A DNA stretch of 52,440 bases. Origin: a virus. Made by a program: the position numbers and the translations under genes. The stretch's first letter is position 1. Each line of letters begins with the position of its first letter. This document shows positions 22,292-28,147 of this stretch, one piece after another. The notes beneath the pieces are model-generated. The model saw only the letters and a program-made list of their open reading frames with translations, was not told where the DNA came from and made no database searches. The stretch spans positions 1 to 52,440 of IMG/VR virus record IMGVR_UViG_3300032174_000009. The stretch is one strand, 5' to 3'.

Positions 22292-22588
22292 TCACTTCAA
22301 CAAAAGTTTCTGGGTACGACGGATAATGTCGTATATTTCAGATTCATATTTGTCTATATCGATGGCATTTGCAAAGAGGAAATCTTCGGGCTCTATGCCT
22401 TCTGACTGGTAGTACAGAGCCATGCACGCTAGCTCGACATACCGTGGTATCCGGTGCTCGCCGGCCTCATATGAGTCATAGGCGTGTTGTGATAGGCCAA
22501 GGGCTTTGGCAGCTCTTTCCTTGCTACGTGTGCCGTAGCCTATTCCGAACATGCGCTCACGCCATGCTTTGAGTGATGCGGGGGTCAC
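22292..22588 (-). CDS. HTH regulator with a capsid-like C-terminal tail
   Basis: 98 residues. Residues about 5-60 form a Cro/CI-type HTH (RSKERAAKALGLSQHAYDSYEAGEHRIP). The last 30 residues (D69-K98) align without gaps to residues 27-56 of the capsid protein at 41287: 17 identities and mostly conservative changes, centred on KYE(S/T)EI(Y/F)DIIRRT, and the DNA is also similar. It is the last gene of the small-gene operon, where acr-aca loci carry their regulator. It probably represses the promoter at 25398. Confidence 0.75.
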   Translation of the reverse strand: MTPASLKAWRERMFGIGYGTRSKERAAKALGLSQHAYDSYEAGEHRIPRYVELACMALYYQSEGIEPEDFLFANAIDIDKYESEIYDIIRRTQKLLLK

Positions 22589-22719
22589 TTCTTGCCCCTC
22601 TTGGCGATCTTACGGCGCAAATTGTTTTTGCCGGTTCCGAAGCATGACGGGAAGCTATACCAATAGTCGCGGTTGAAAGTCTTGTGGCAAACCAAGCATT
22701 TGGCTTCGTTTGTGGTCAT
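22585..22719 (-). CDS. Small Cys-containing protein
   Basis: 44 residues from ATG 22719, preceded by AAAGGAGACAAAGAAA. CLVCHKTFNRDYWYSFPSC suggests a small zinc site. Basic tail. The stop overlaps the regulator start. No family recognised. Confidence 0.55.
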   Translation of the reverse strand: MTTNEAKCLVCHKTFNRDYWYSFPSCFGTGKNNLRRKIAKRGKK

Positions 22720-22740
22720 TTTCTTTGTCTCCTTTTTATT

Positions 22741-22789
22741 CGAGCGGGCGCTCGTGTCTACGGCCCAAAGGCCGCAGAGGCTAGCGTCA
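22741..22789 (-). repeat. Two-hairpin intercistronic element E1
   Basis: Plus-strand reading: CGAGC/GCTCG hairpin (22741-22754), TGT, second hairpin CTACGGCC/GGCCGCAG, then AGGCTAGCGTCA that includes the stop codon of the upstream minus-strand gene. It is followed on the minus strand by AAAGGAGAC and the ATG of 22719. Confidence 0.85.
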
Positions 22790-23095
22790 GTAACGCGCCG
22801 TCGTGTACCAATGGGAATCTGCGCACAGGAATTTATTTGGGTCCCATGAATAGATTCCCATCGTGTCCGATGGTTCGTCGCCACCGAAAGTCGATAGATC
22901 GGTTATGTCGATATAGTCTTCGATAGAGCCATCAAGGCCAGTTAGTGTATTAAGTTCGGCGACACGCTCGTCGAGCCTATTTAGATAATCGCATAGCTGT
23001 TGGAGGCTATCTGCCACTATAACCGCCTTTGTATAGTGCGCTATCTCGGTCTCAAGCTGATCGATACGAGTTTGGTCTTCTTCGATATAGGTCAT
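22787..23095 (-). CDS. Hypothetical acidic coiled-coil protein
   Basis: 102 residues, acidic. The N-terminal half is a likely coiled coil (IDQLETEIAHYTKAVIVADS...LDERVAELN), the C-terminal half is polar and aromatic. Starts in the shared AAAGGAGA leader and ends inside element E1. No family recognised. Confidence 0.6.
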   Translation of the reverse strand: MTYIEEDQTRIDQLETEIAHYTKAVIVADSLQQLCDYLNRLDERVAELNTLTGLDGSIEDYIDITDLSTFGGDEPSDTMGIYSWDPNKFLCADSHWYTTARY

Positions 23096-23114
23096 TTTAG
23101 TCTCTCCTTTGTTT

Positions 23115-23162
23115 CGAGCTGGCGCTCGTATCTGCCGCCAATGGCGGCAGAGGCTAGCGTCA
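23115..23162 (-). repeat. Two-hairpin intercistronic element E2
   Basis: CGAGCTGGCGCTCG, then CTGCCGCC-AAT-GGCGGCAG, then AGGCTAGCGTCA. Base pairs of the second hairpin differ from E1 but pairing is kept. Confidence 0.85.
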
Positions 23163-23258
23163 CTTTCGCACTAAATTCTTGTAGGTTTGAAATCCACACC
23201 TTGCCAAGAATTCGTAGATTTGTTGCAATTCCTCTTCCGTCAGTTTTTCTCTTTTCAT
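23160..23258 (-). CDS. Tiny basic helical protein
   Basis: 32 residues (LTEEELQQIYEFLARCGF core) from ATG 23258, preceded by AAAGGAGACGAAA. The standard leader and the element on each side argue it is a real gene despite its size. Confidence 0.5.
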   Translation of the reverse strand: MKREKLTEEELQQIYEFLARCGFQTYKNLVRK

Positions 23259-23276
23259 TTTCGTCTCCTTTGATTT

Positions 23277-23325
23277 CGAGCAGGGCGCTCGTGTATGCCG
23301 CCATCGGCGGCATAGGCTAGCGTCA
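23277..23325 (-). repeat. Two-hairpin intercistronic element E3
   Basis: CGAGCAGGGCGCTCG, then ATGCCGCC-ATC-GGCGGCAT, then AGGCTAGCGTCA. Compensatory changes relative to E1, E2 and E4. Confidence 0.85.
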
Positions 23326-23793
23326 GTTTCCGAAATAGAAGCATCTCGCATACGCGAGCAATATCTCTTCGGTTGATGTGTAGTCTTTTGAGCCTAAGTC
23401 CTCATCACGCCGAGGCCAAAACTCCGTCCACGGGGTGAACCAATCTTGGACTTCGAGCCAAGCCTTTTCAGGCTCGCTATACTCGTTGAGCGTGCCGCGT
23501 ATGCGTACCGCTGGCCCACCAGTGCAGAGCAATATCTGAAACTCGTCAGGATCTTCGGCCTCGCGACCAGGCTCATGCCAGTCACTACGAACCAGCACAG
23601 ACAACGCGTCCTCATGGATCGCTTGCTCTGCGTCCTCAAGGGCCGTTGCCTCTAGGTCAGTTTGGCCTTCGTCTTTGTCCTCTGCGTTGCGCGCAACTTC
23701 GAGGGCCTCGACCATCTCTTTTATGCTGTTGAATTGAGCTTGGCCTTGCTCTTTGGCATTGGCCATTTTGTCTTCAGTCTGTACGTCGGTCAT
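23323..23793 (-). CDS. Hypothetical acidic protein
   Basis: 156 residues, strongly acidic, the largest gene of this operon. N-terminal third is helical with Asp/Glu clusters (NAEDKDEGQTDLEAT). The C-terminal two thirds look like a folded domain with AWLEVQDWFTPWTEFW. Acidic small proteins of this sort can mimic DNA, but no family is recognised. Confidence 0.6.
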   Translation of the reverse strand: MTDVQTEDKMANAKEQGQAQFNSIKEMVEALEVARNAEDKDEGQTDLEATALEDAEQAIHEDALSVLVRSDWHEPGREAEDPDEFQILLCTGGPAVRIRGTLNEYSEPEKAWLEVQDWFTPWTEFWPRRDEDLGSKDYTSTEEILLAYARCFYFGN

Positions 23794-23810
23794 TTTCGTC
23801 TCCCTTTATT

Positions 23811-23861
23811 CGAGCATTGGCGCTCGTGTCTGCGGTCTGGGGACCGCAGAGGCTAGCGTCA
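23811..23861 (-). repeat. Two-hairpin intercistronic element E4
   Basis: CGAGCATTGGCGCTCG, then CTGCGGTC-TGGG-GACCGCAG, then AGGCTAGCGTCA. The second hairpin has a T-A/C-G pair set found in no other copy, clear covariation. Confidence 0.85.
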
Positions 23862-24095
23862 GTCGTCGCTTCTACGCTGGTTTAACCGCTCCCAATTGCG
23901 CTTGTCATAATCGGCGGAACAGTTCCACACTGGCATTTTGTTTTCTTGTCGCATCATGTCCGTTGCGGTTCTCAGCGGATCGGTCTTTGCCCAAACAGCG
24001 TTTGGACTTGATGGGTATGAATAGCGGGTGCGCTTGGTTTCGGTATCGCCGGCCACGAATGAGCCATCTTTGCCGTAATGATAAACGATTGCCAT
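23859..24095 (-). CDS. Hypothetical protein
   Basis: 78 residues, polar, Arg/Tyr/Asp rich (YDKRNWERLNQRRSDD end). Begins with MAIVYHYGKDGSF. The ATG is in the standard AGGAGAGACGAAA leader and the stop in element E4. No family recognised. Confidence 0.55.
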   Translation of the reverse strand: MAIVYHYGKDGSFVAGDTETKRTRYSYPSSPNAVWAKTDPLRTATDMMRQENKMPVWNCSADYDKRNWERLNQRRSDD

Positions 24096-24119
24096 TTTCG
24101 TCTCTCCTATTTATGTTCC

Positions 24120-24189
24120 GGCGGCTCCGTGCTGGTCACGTGTGAGCACTAGCTGATACGTGATAGTTGGCACGGTCTGCCCAGCCGCC
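24120..24189 (-). ncRNA. 70-base nested stem structure
   Basis: Four nested helices: GGCGGCT/AGCCGCC (24120-24126, 24183-24189), CCGTGC/GCACGG (24127-24132, 24170-24175), TCACGT/ACGTGA (24136-24141, 24158-24163) and a short AGC/GCT. It lies in the leader of the gene at 24095, between that gene and element E5. It could be a cis-acting RNA, a processing site or a mobile-element remnant. Confidence 0.5.
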
Positions 24190-24221
24190 GTCTTTCGCTC
24201 GATTGGTTACGGGCTTTGTTT

Positions 24222-24273
24222 CGAGCTTTGGCGCTCGTGTCTACGGCCCCGGAGGCCGCAGAGGCTAGCGTCA
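24222..24273 (-). repeat. Two-hairpin intercistronic element E5
   Basis: CGAGCTTTGGCGCTCG, then CTACGGCC-CCGGA-GGCCGCAG, then AGGCTAGCGTCA, ending with the stop codon of 24271. Confidence 0.85.
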
Positions 24274-24453
24274 TAGGTAGCATTTAGAAACCCTAAAGCG
24301 GCATTCGTCACCGTTGCAATTCATGCGCTTGGCAATGCGTTGCAGCTCGCGGTGCGGATAGCCCTTAGAAGTTTCAATAACCCCGTCAGGCACACATGAG
24401 CCTCGCGGATATGAAAATATAGCCCAGACCTTGTCTTTTGCTTTCTTAGTCAT
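24271..24453 (-). CDS. Hypothetical basic protein
   Basis: 60 residues from ATG 24453 with AGGGAGAGACTACA upstream. Basic, with two cysteines near the end and an AIFSYPRGSCVPDG segment. Part of the small-gene operon. No family recognised. Confidence 0.55.
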   Translation of the reverse strand: MTKKAKDKVWAIFSYPRGSCVPDGVIETSKGYPHRELQRIAKRMNCNGDECRFRVSKCYL

Positions 24454-24473
24454 TGTAGTCTCTCCCTTGTGGT

Positions 24474-24535
24474 TAGAAGCTTCGCTATGGGCCGCAACGC
24501 GCGGCCCATGCCGAAACTCAAACTTCGTAGCGTCA
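24474..24535 (-). repeat. Divergent hairpin element E7
   Basis: The same position holds a variant: GAAGCTTC, then the perfect nine-pair hairpin ATGGGCCGC/GCGGCCCAT (24487-24495, 24501-24509), and the shared end TAGCGTCA. A diverged member of the element family. Confidence 0.55.
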
Positions 24536-24658
24536 GTCATGTTTGATAAGTTTCGCCATTAAAAGGCCGTCGATGCGAAGAACTTCCGCAAGAACGTATC
24601 CCTGACGGATGAAATAGGCGAATTCTTTAGAGGCGAGGATCTCAAACCGTATTGTCAT
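24533..24658 (-). CDS. Small hypothetical protein
   Basis: 41 residues, helical (KEFAYFIRQGYVLAEVLRIDG), from ATG 24658 with AAAAGGAGACGAAA upstream. The stop lies in the shared TAGCGTCA sequence. No family recognised. Confidence 0.55.
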   Translation of the reverse strand: MTIRFEILASKEFAYFIRQGYVLAEVLRIDGLLMAKLIKHD

Positions 24659-24831
24659 TTTCGTCTCCTTTTGTTTCGAGCTGCGCGACCAGCCTCAAAT
24701 CCGCGTTGCCATGCCAAAACTATTTCACGGTTGAGCGTGGTTTGGCGCGGTTGGCGTATAGGCTTAGGGCGAAGCGCTTCTTGATATCCTTGGTCATAGG
24801 CGCGATTTAATCTAGCCAGATCAGTTTCCAG
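24655..24831 (-). pseudogene. 58-codon frame inside a split hairpin element
   Basis: Open frame whose TGA overlaps the next ATG. Protein-like and basic (LNRAYDQGYQEALRPKP, WQRGFEAGRAARNKRRRK), resembling in layout the neighbour at 24869 (GYKEGFADG...WAGR). No ATG/GTG/TTG at its start; CTG 24831 would be the first codon. It separates the two halves of element E6, so it may be an inserted gene that lost its start. Confidence 0.35.
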
Positions 24832-24871
24832 GCGCTCGTGTATGCCGCCATAGCGGCATAGGCTAGCGTCA
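24831..24871 (-). repeat. Two-hairpin element E6, split
   Basis: Carries GGCGCTCG, then ATGCCGCC-ATA-GCGGCAT and AGGCTAGCGTCA, but the partner TTCGAGCT of its first hairpin lies about 150 bases away at 24675-24682, next to the AAAGGAGAC leader. The element seems to have been opened by an insertion. Confidence 0.75.
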
Positions 24872-25132
24872 GTTTAGCCCAACCCTTTCGCCGATCGTCG
24901 GGTCATCGCCCCAATGATATCGGTCATATTCTTGCCGCCCCGCCCAGAGGCCTCGGTCATACGCTTGGCCCCAAACGCCTGCCTTCTGCTCGTGAGTGGC
25001 GCGGCTTTCGTAGTCTTGCTTGTCGGTCAAACCGTCTGCGAAGCCTTCCTTGTAACCTGGCACATTTGACCAGCGCTCGGCTTCGGTTGGAAAATGTATT
25101 TTCGTCATCGTCTTGATTTTCCGATTTGTCAT
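24869..25132 (-). CDS. Hypothetical protein
   Basis: 87 residues from ATG 25132 with AAAAAAGGAGACGACA upstream. The segment GYKEGFADGLTDKQDYESRA...WGQAYDRGLWAGRQEY has the G-x-x-x-G and W-x-x-G spacing of small ribosome-modulation-factor-like proteins, but this is weak. Ends in element E6. Confidence 0.55.
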   Translation of the reverse strand: MTNRKIKTMTKIHFPTEAERWSNVPGYKEGFADGLTDKQDYESRATHEQKAGVWGQAYDRGLWAGRQEYDRYHWGDDPTIGERVGLN

Positions 25133-25160
25133 TGTCGTCTCCTTTTTTCTGCACCGTGAG

Positions 25161-25306
25161 TGCATTGCAGCGGGCTCCGGTAGCTTCTAGGCCGGCCGAG
25201 TTTTCAGTCTGTGCCACCTCGTGTCCATCTGTGCTGCGTTTGCTTCTTTGTATCTGGTGGCTGAGCTTCGTGATCTGGTAGCCGCCCGAAAGCCCGCTGC
25301 AATGCA
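25161..25306. repeat. Perfect 16-base inverted repeat pair
   Basis: TGCATTGCAGCGGGCT (25161-25176) and its exact reverse complement (25291-25306), 114 bases apart. The right copy is inside the gene at 25204, the left copy in the gap before 25132. They could pair as RNA or be ends of a small mobile insert. Confidence 0.6.
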
Positions 25307-25377
25307 TTCTTCTTTCCGGACCGGGTCTGAGCCGGAGCCTTAGGAGGTGCTTTTGGGGGCCTTTTAGTCTTTCCCAT
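25204..25377 (-). CDS. Small basic Pro/Lys-rich protein
   Basis: 57 residues from ATG 25377, first gene after the promoter at 25398. Very basic N-terminus (GKTKRPPKAPPKAPAQTRSGKK), no hydrophobic core, likely disordered and able to bind nucleic acid. Its DNA holds one arm of the 16-base inverted repeat. No family recognised. Confidence 0.5.
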   Translation of the reverse strand: MGKTKRPPKAPPKAPAQTRSGKKNALQRAFGRLPDHEAQPPDTKKQTQHRWTRGGTD

Positions 25378-25397
25378 TTCCCTACTGCCTATAATAG

Positions 25398-25426
25398 TAA
25401 TATAAGCAAATTTGCGGGAATGTCAA
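25398..25426 (-). promoter_or_regulatory. Promoter of the small-gene operon with operator
   Basis: Minus strand: perfect TTGACA (25426-25421), 16-17-base spacer, ATATTA/TATATT (25404-25398). The spacer contains the perfect palindrome GCAAATTTGC (25406-25415), a good operator. The HTH protein encoded at the operon end (22292) is the natural candidate to bind it. Confidence 0.65.
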
Positions 25427-25585
25427 GCGAATAAGGGTGCCACGCAAGAATAATTTGCTTTTTCGATCACTAATTGTTACAAGAGGCGTGGCGTTGCTTG
25501 AATATTACTGGGCTAATCAGGACACCATAAACCCCGCTATTATTTCTTTGGTTGTGTGCGCGATTATCTTATTCAGGCCGATGTA

Positions 25586-25888
25586 ATGCGATTTTGGTTA
25601 GTCGTCATTGTCCTGATTGTGTTTTTCATTCTGTTGCCGATCGGTTGGAGCATCTTTGAGTCTAAGATACAACAGGCGAGACCAGCACCATATGAATGGG
25701 AATTGCGACGCGAAAATGAGATTTGGCCAGGCTTAATTGCATATGTCCCAAGGCGTCACCACATGCGGCGCGCACACAAGTTACCGAGTCTCCCCTTGGT
25801 CTTGCTCAAGTGCTACGACCGCGAGGGCAAGCAGATCACGCCGATCCCCAAGGGATGCACGGATTTGTTTATCGAGCGGGATAAGTGA
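25586..25888 (+). CDS. Membrane-anchored protein
   Basis: 100 residues from ATG 25586 (a GTG at 25556 would add ten). One N-terminal membrane helix (FWLVVIVLIVFFILLPIGW), then a basic soluble domain with a Cys near CYDREGK. Divergent from the small-gene operon. Function unknown. Confidence 0.55.
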   Translation: MRFWLVVIVLIVFFILLPIGWSIFESKIQQARPAPYEWELRRENEIWPGLIAYVPRRHHMRRAHKLPSLPLVLLKCYDREGKQITPIPKGCTDLFIERDK

Positions 25889-25971
25889 TGACTGAAGTTA
25901 TAGCTTGGGCGTTGGTTGTGTTCTTGGCCATTTGTGTGGCAGCGTTTCATTTTCATCCCATATGCCCCTAA
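25888..25971 (+). CDS. Tiny membrane peptide
   Basis: 27 residues, ATG overlapping the previous stop, mostly one membrane helix (VIAWALVVFLAICVAAF). Confidence 0.4.
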   Translation: MTEVIAWALVVFLAICVAAFHFHPICP

Positions 25972-25985
25972 TGAGGAGGCGGGAA

Positions 25986-26102
25986 GTGAGCACCGCGGAT
26001 ATTGCCTGTCTGGGAGTAGCCTCGATTATGGGCATATTGTCGCCTAGGCTCGGCTTTACGATTTTATTCGCTCTTTGGCTCGTTCGCACAAATTCAGCAT
26101 GA
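25986..26102 (+). CDS. Small membrane protein, GTG start
   Basis: 38 residues. A strong GAGGAGGCGGGAA precedes GTG 25986, which decides the start. Hydrophobic throughout. ATGA overlap with the next gene. Confidence 0.5.
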   Translation: MSTADIACLGVASIMGILSPRLGFTILFALWLVRTNSA

Positions 26103-26329
26103 GCCAATCAGTATCGCTTGATGATAAGCCAACCATAGAGGGATGGTATGGGCTTGTGTTCGTGGCTGATGATGGAGGCGGGCGTCTGGATATCTGGGCC
26201 GATACGGAATATTGGACTGGTACGAAATGGCGGTACGAGTTTACATGCGGTGGAGAGCGCTCGGTAGAAAGATTTGATACTGAGAGTCAGGCTAAAGCGT
26301 GGGCGAGAGAAGAAGCCGTGAAATTTTGA
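26099..26329 (+). CDS. Hypothetical protein
   Basis: 76 residues, beta-rich and aromatic (EGWYGLVFVADDGGGRLDIW), ending in a charged helix (ESQAKAWAREEAVKF). Soluble. No family recognised. Confidence 0.55.
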   Translation: MSQSVSLDDKPTIEGWYGLVFVADDGGGRLDIWADTEYWTGTKWRYEFTCGGERSVERFDTESQAKAWAREEAVKF

Positions 26330-26636
26330 CTGGGCGAGCTTTTGTTTCTCGCGAGGTTGTGATTAACGCGCGCGAGACAATAGTTGAGCTTTAGATTTCA
26401 GGTAAGCGCCCCAATTTGGCCCTACTAGGGCAAAGGTACATATTGAATTTGCTTGTGTTTCTGCGATTTATCTAATAACTCCTACGATATCGCTAGTAAA
26501 ATCGGCAGTAAGGCTTTAGCCTTAAGTGCTTGTTATAATTAGTGATATCACGATTTGTTACCTAAAGCGTTGCAGCCATTTCCTTTATCCTCTATGTGGT
26601 TGATATGGTTGACATTTCGATGCGCGATTTAAGCTC
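26330..26636 (+). promoter_or_regulatory. Gene-free regulatory stretch with extended -10 promoter
   Basis: About 300 bases without a convincing gene. It holds an extended -10 box TGTTATAAT (TATAAT at 26534-26539), the inverted repeat TAAGGCT-TT-AGCCTTA (26509-26524) over the -35 position, and the palindrome GTGATATCAC (26542-26551) at the expected start of transcription. This is the best promoter upstream of the packaging and late genes. Confidence 0.5.
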
Positions 26637-26729
26637 ATGATTGATCCGTTGTATCGGCCGTACTCATTCACCATTGGATATGCGATTGGCGTAGCGGTCG
26701 CGATCGTATTTAGCGCGTTGTTCCACTAA
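26637..26729 (+). CDS. Tiny membrane peptide
   Basis: 30 residues with one membrane helix (FTIGYAIGVAVAIVFSALF). Its TAA overlaps the next ATG (TAATG). No clear ribosome site. Confidence 0.4.
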   Translation: MIDPLYRPYSFTIGYAIGVAVAIVFSALFH

Positions 26730-26974
26730 TGATTACAGATCCGTTTCCCGACTTGCCGCGCCGAGTTCTCTTTGTGGACAAGGTTCGCAGCCCGAATCAA
26801 ATCGGCACTGTTCCAGCGTGGACAGTGAGCGATGTAACGAAACCTGTAACGAAACCTGTAACGAAACCTGTAACGAAACCTCGCGGCGGCCGTCCGGCTA
26901 AGGGCGATAAACCAATGACTGTCGCGCATCGTGTGAGGTTGCATCGCGCGGCTAAGAAGCTTGGAAGGGGTTAA
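26729..26974 (+). CDS. Basic protein with VTKP repeats
   Basis: 81 residues. A 12-base tandem unit GTAACGAAACCT is repeated four times (26834-26881), encoding VTKP four times; a basic tail follows (GGRPAKGDKP...RLHRAAKKLGRG). The repeat looks like a flexible linker to a nucleic-acid-binding tail. No family recognised. Confidence 0.55.
   Translation: MITDPFPDLPRRVLFVDKVRSPNQIGTVPAWTVSDVTKPVTKPVTKPVTKPRGGRPAKGDKPMTVAHRVRLHRAAKKLGRG
26834..26881 (+). repeat. 12-base tandem repeat, four copies
   Basis: Four exact copies of GTAACGAAACCT in frame inside the gene at 26729. Copy number could vary by slippage without breaking the frame. Confidence 0.8.
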
Positions 26975-26976
26975 AC

Positions 26977-27192
26977 ATGTCCACTCTGCGCACGCCGCTT
27001 CCGCCAAGCATGCTTGACGATCAGCCGTTCAATGAGGTTAGAATAGAACCCAAGCCTGAAGATGTTTGTCTGCAGGATGGCATGCTTGCTTATTTTCAAT
27101 CGCAGATTAAATTTACCGACGCGCATGAGGAAGGCCGGCTCGCGATGGAATATTTCGATTGCCGGGACATGCTGGGGACCGAGAAGAAGTGA
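26977..27192 (+). CDS. Hypothetical protein
   Basis: 71 residues, acidic (KFTDAHEEGRLAMEYFDCRD). It ends LGTEKK-stop, and the same end DNA recurs 201 bases downstream. The TGA is followed in the same frame by another long open stretch. Confidence 0.5.
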   Translation: MSTLRTPLPPSMLDDQPFNEVRIEPKPEDVCLQDGMLAYFQSQIKFTDAHEEGRLAMEYFDCRDMLGTEKK

Positions 27193-27393
27193 TGGAGGGG
27201 TTGGTTTTCTTTTACCGGAAAGAATGACGAATTTTCCCCTGCGGTTGACAGTTATGAGGCCGCTTGCGAAATATTTTGCGATGGCTGGGGCGGATCAATT
27301 CTTTGTGTTGATGTGCCGCGTGCGGAGTATGTCTCTACTCTTGCTGAAGCGCATGAGTTTTTTTGCGTTGGGTTGGGGGCCGAGAAGAAGTGA
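27192..27393 (+). pseudogene. Frameshifted or start-less gene
   Basis: A protein-like frame (GWFSFTGKNDEFSPAVDSYE...ILCVDVPRAEYVSTLAEAHEFF) of 66 codons follows the TGA at 27190 in frame but has no start codon. An ATG at 27192 with the usual overlap runs in another frame; removing one T from the T run near 27207-27213 would join the two. Likely a frameshift mutation, a sequencing error or recoding. It ends with duplicated LGAEKK-stop DNA. Confidence 0.45.
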
Positions 27394-27458
27394 TGTGGTT
27401 CATTCTGTTTCTTGTTGCTATGGGAATATGTTGCTACTTCATGGGCTGGAAGGGCTGA
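27393..27458 (+). CDS. Tiny membrane peptide
   Basis: 21 residues (WFILFLVAMGICCYF helix), ATGA overlap with the gene before and the gene after. Supported mainly by these perfect junctions. Confidence 0.35.
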   Translation: MWFILFLVAMGICCYFMGWKG

Positions 27459-27568
27459 TGCTTACTCTCCGCGACGCATGGATTATCGTAGTTTCGGTTG
27501 CTGCTTGGGATGGACTCAAGGTTATGCTGCACGGGATAGGGGTTGTCACGGGGTTGAGGCATGACTAA
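27458..27568 (+). CDS. Small hydrophobic protein
   Basis: 36 residues with a hydrophobic stretch (WIIVVSVAAWDGLKVML). Its TAA overlaps the terminase small-subunit ATG. No family recognised. Confidence 0.4.
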   Translation: MLTLRDAWIIVVSVAAWDGLKVMLHGIGVVTGLRHD

Positions 27569-28029
27569 TGCCAACTGACACTGAACGATTGCTCGTTGAG
27601 AACGCTGCGGCTTTTGGTATGACCCAGGCCGACATAGCCGCCCAGCTTAAGATTAGCGAACCTACTCTGCGCAAGCGTTTCCGCAAGGAGCTGAACAGCG
27701 GCAAATTCAAGGTTGCTATGACTGCCGGCAGAACCGTCATTGAGCTTTTGCGTGACCCTGACTCGCGAGTGAGGCTTGACGCGGCTAAATGGTACACTGC
27801 GCGCCGCATGGGATGGAAAGAAACCACTGTTACAGAACAAACCGGCAAGGACGGCGGTCCGATCGAAGTCTCAAACGTGAGCGCAATTGACGTGATTCGT
27901 GAACAAATTGCCAGCGCAACCGAGCGCCTCGAGGACAAAAGCGGCGAAATGGCACTCGGAACTATAGCTGAGTGGGCGAAAATTGGATCTAATAGCCATG
28001 AAAGCGCAGATAAAGGCACTGATTCTTAA
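27568..28029 (+). CDS. terS: Terminase small subunit-like protein
   Basis: 153 residues. The N-terminus is a helix-turn-helix (ERLLVENAAAFGMTQADIAAQLKISEPTLRKRFRKEL); the middle helix IELLRDPDSRVRLDAAKWYTARRMGWKE and acidic C-terminus are typical of small terminase subunits. It would recognise phage DNA and present it to TerL. Located just upstream of terL. Confidence 0.75.
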   Translation: MPTDTERLLVENAAAFGMTQADIAAQLKISEPTLRKRFRKELNSGKFKVAMTAGRTVIELLRDPDSRVRLDAAKWYTARRMGWKETTVTEQTGKDGGPIEVSNVSAIDVIREQIASATERLEDKSGEMALGTIAEWAKIGSNSHESADKGTDS

Positions 28030-28147
28030 GGCAATACAGGAATCCGAACTAGATTGCGGTGCTATCTGGAGTGAGGAAGCTCAAGAAGAGCTTGCGGAAG
28101 AAATCACAAATGCATGGATTAAGGCGCTTGGGAGCGAAGACTGGTGA
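27998..28147 (+). CDS. Hypothetical protein
   Basis: 49 residues, acidic helix (SEEAQEELAEEITNAWIKAL), overlapping the terS end in another frame. No family recognised. Confidence 0.45.
   Translation: MKAQIKALILKAIQESELDCGAIWSEEAQEELAEEITNAWIKALGSEDW

Noticed and set aside
22741-24871. CRISPR array or integron attC sites
   Set aside because: Copies are separated by whole genes, differ in the hairpin arms and lack direct-repeat/spacer order; the attC core GTTRRRY is absent.
27190-27195. Selenocysteine or programmed TGA read-through
   Set aside because: No downstream hairpin of note and no selenocysteine machinery; a one-base frameshift explains the frame more simply.
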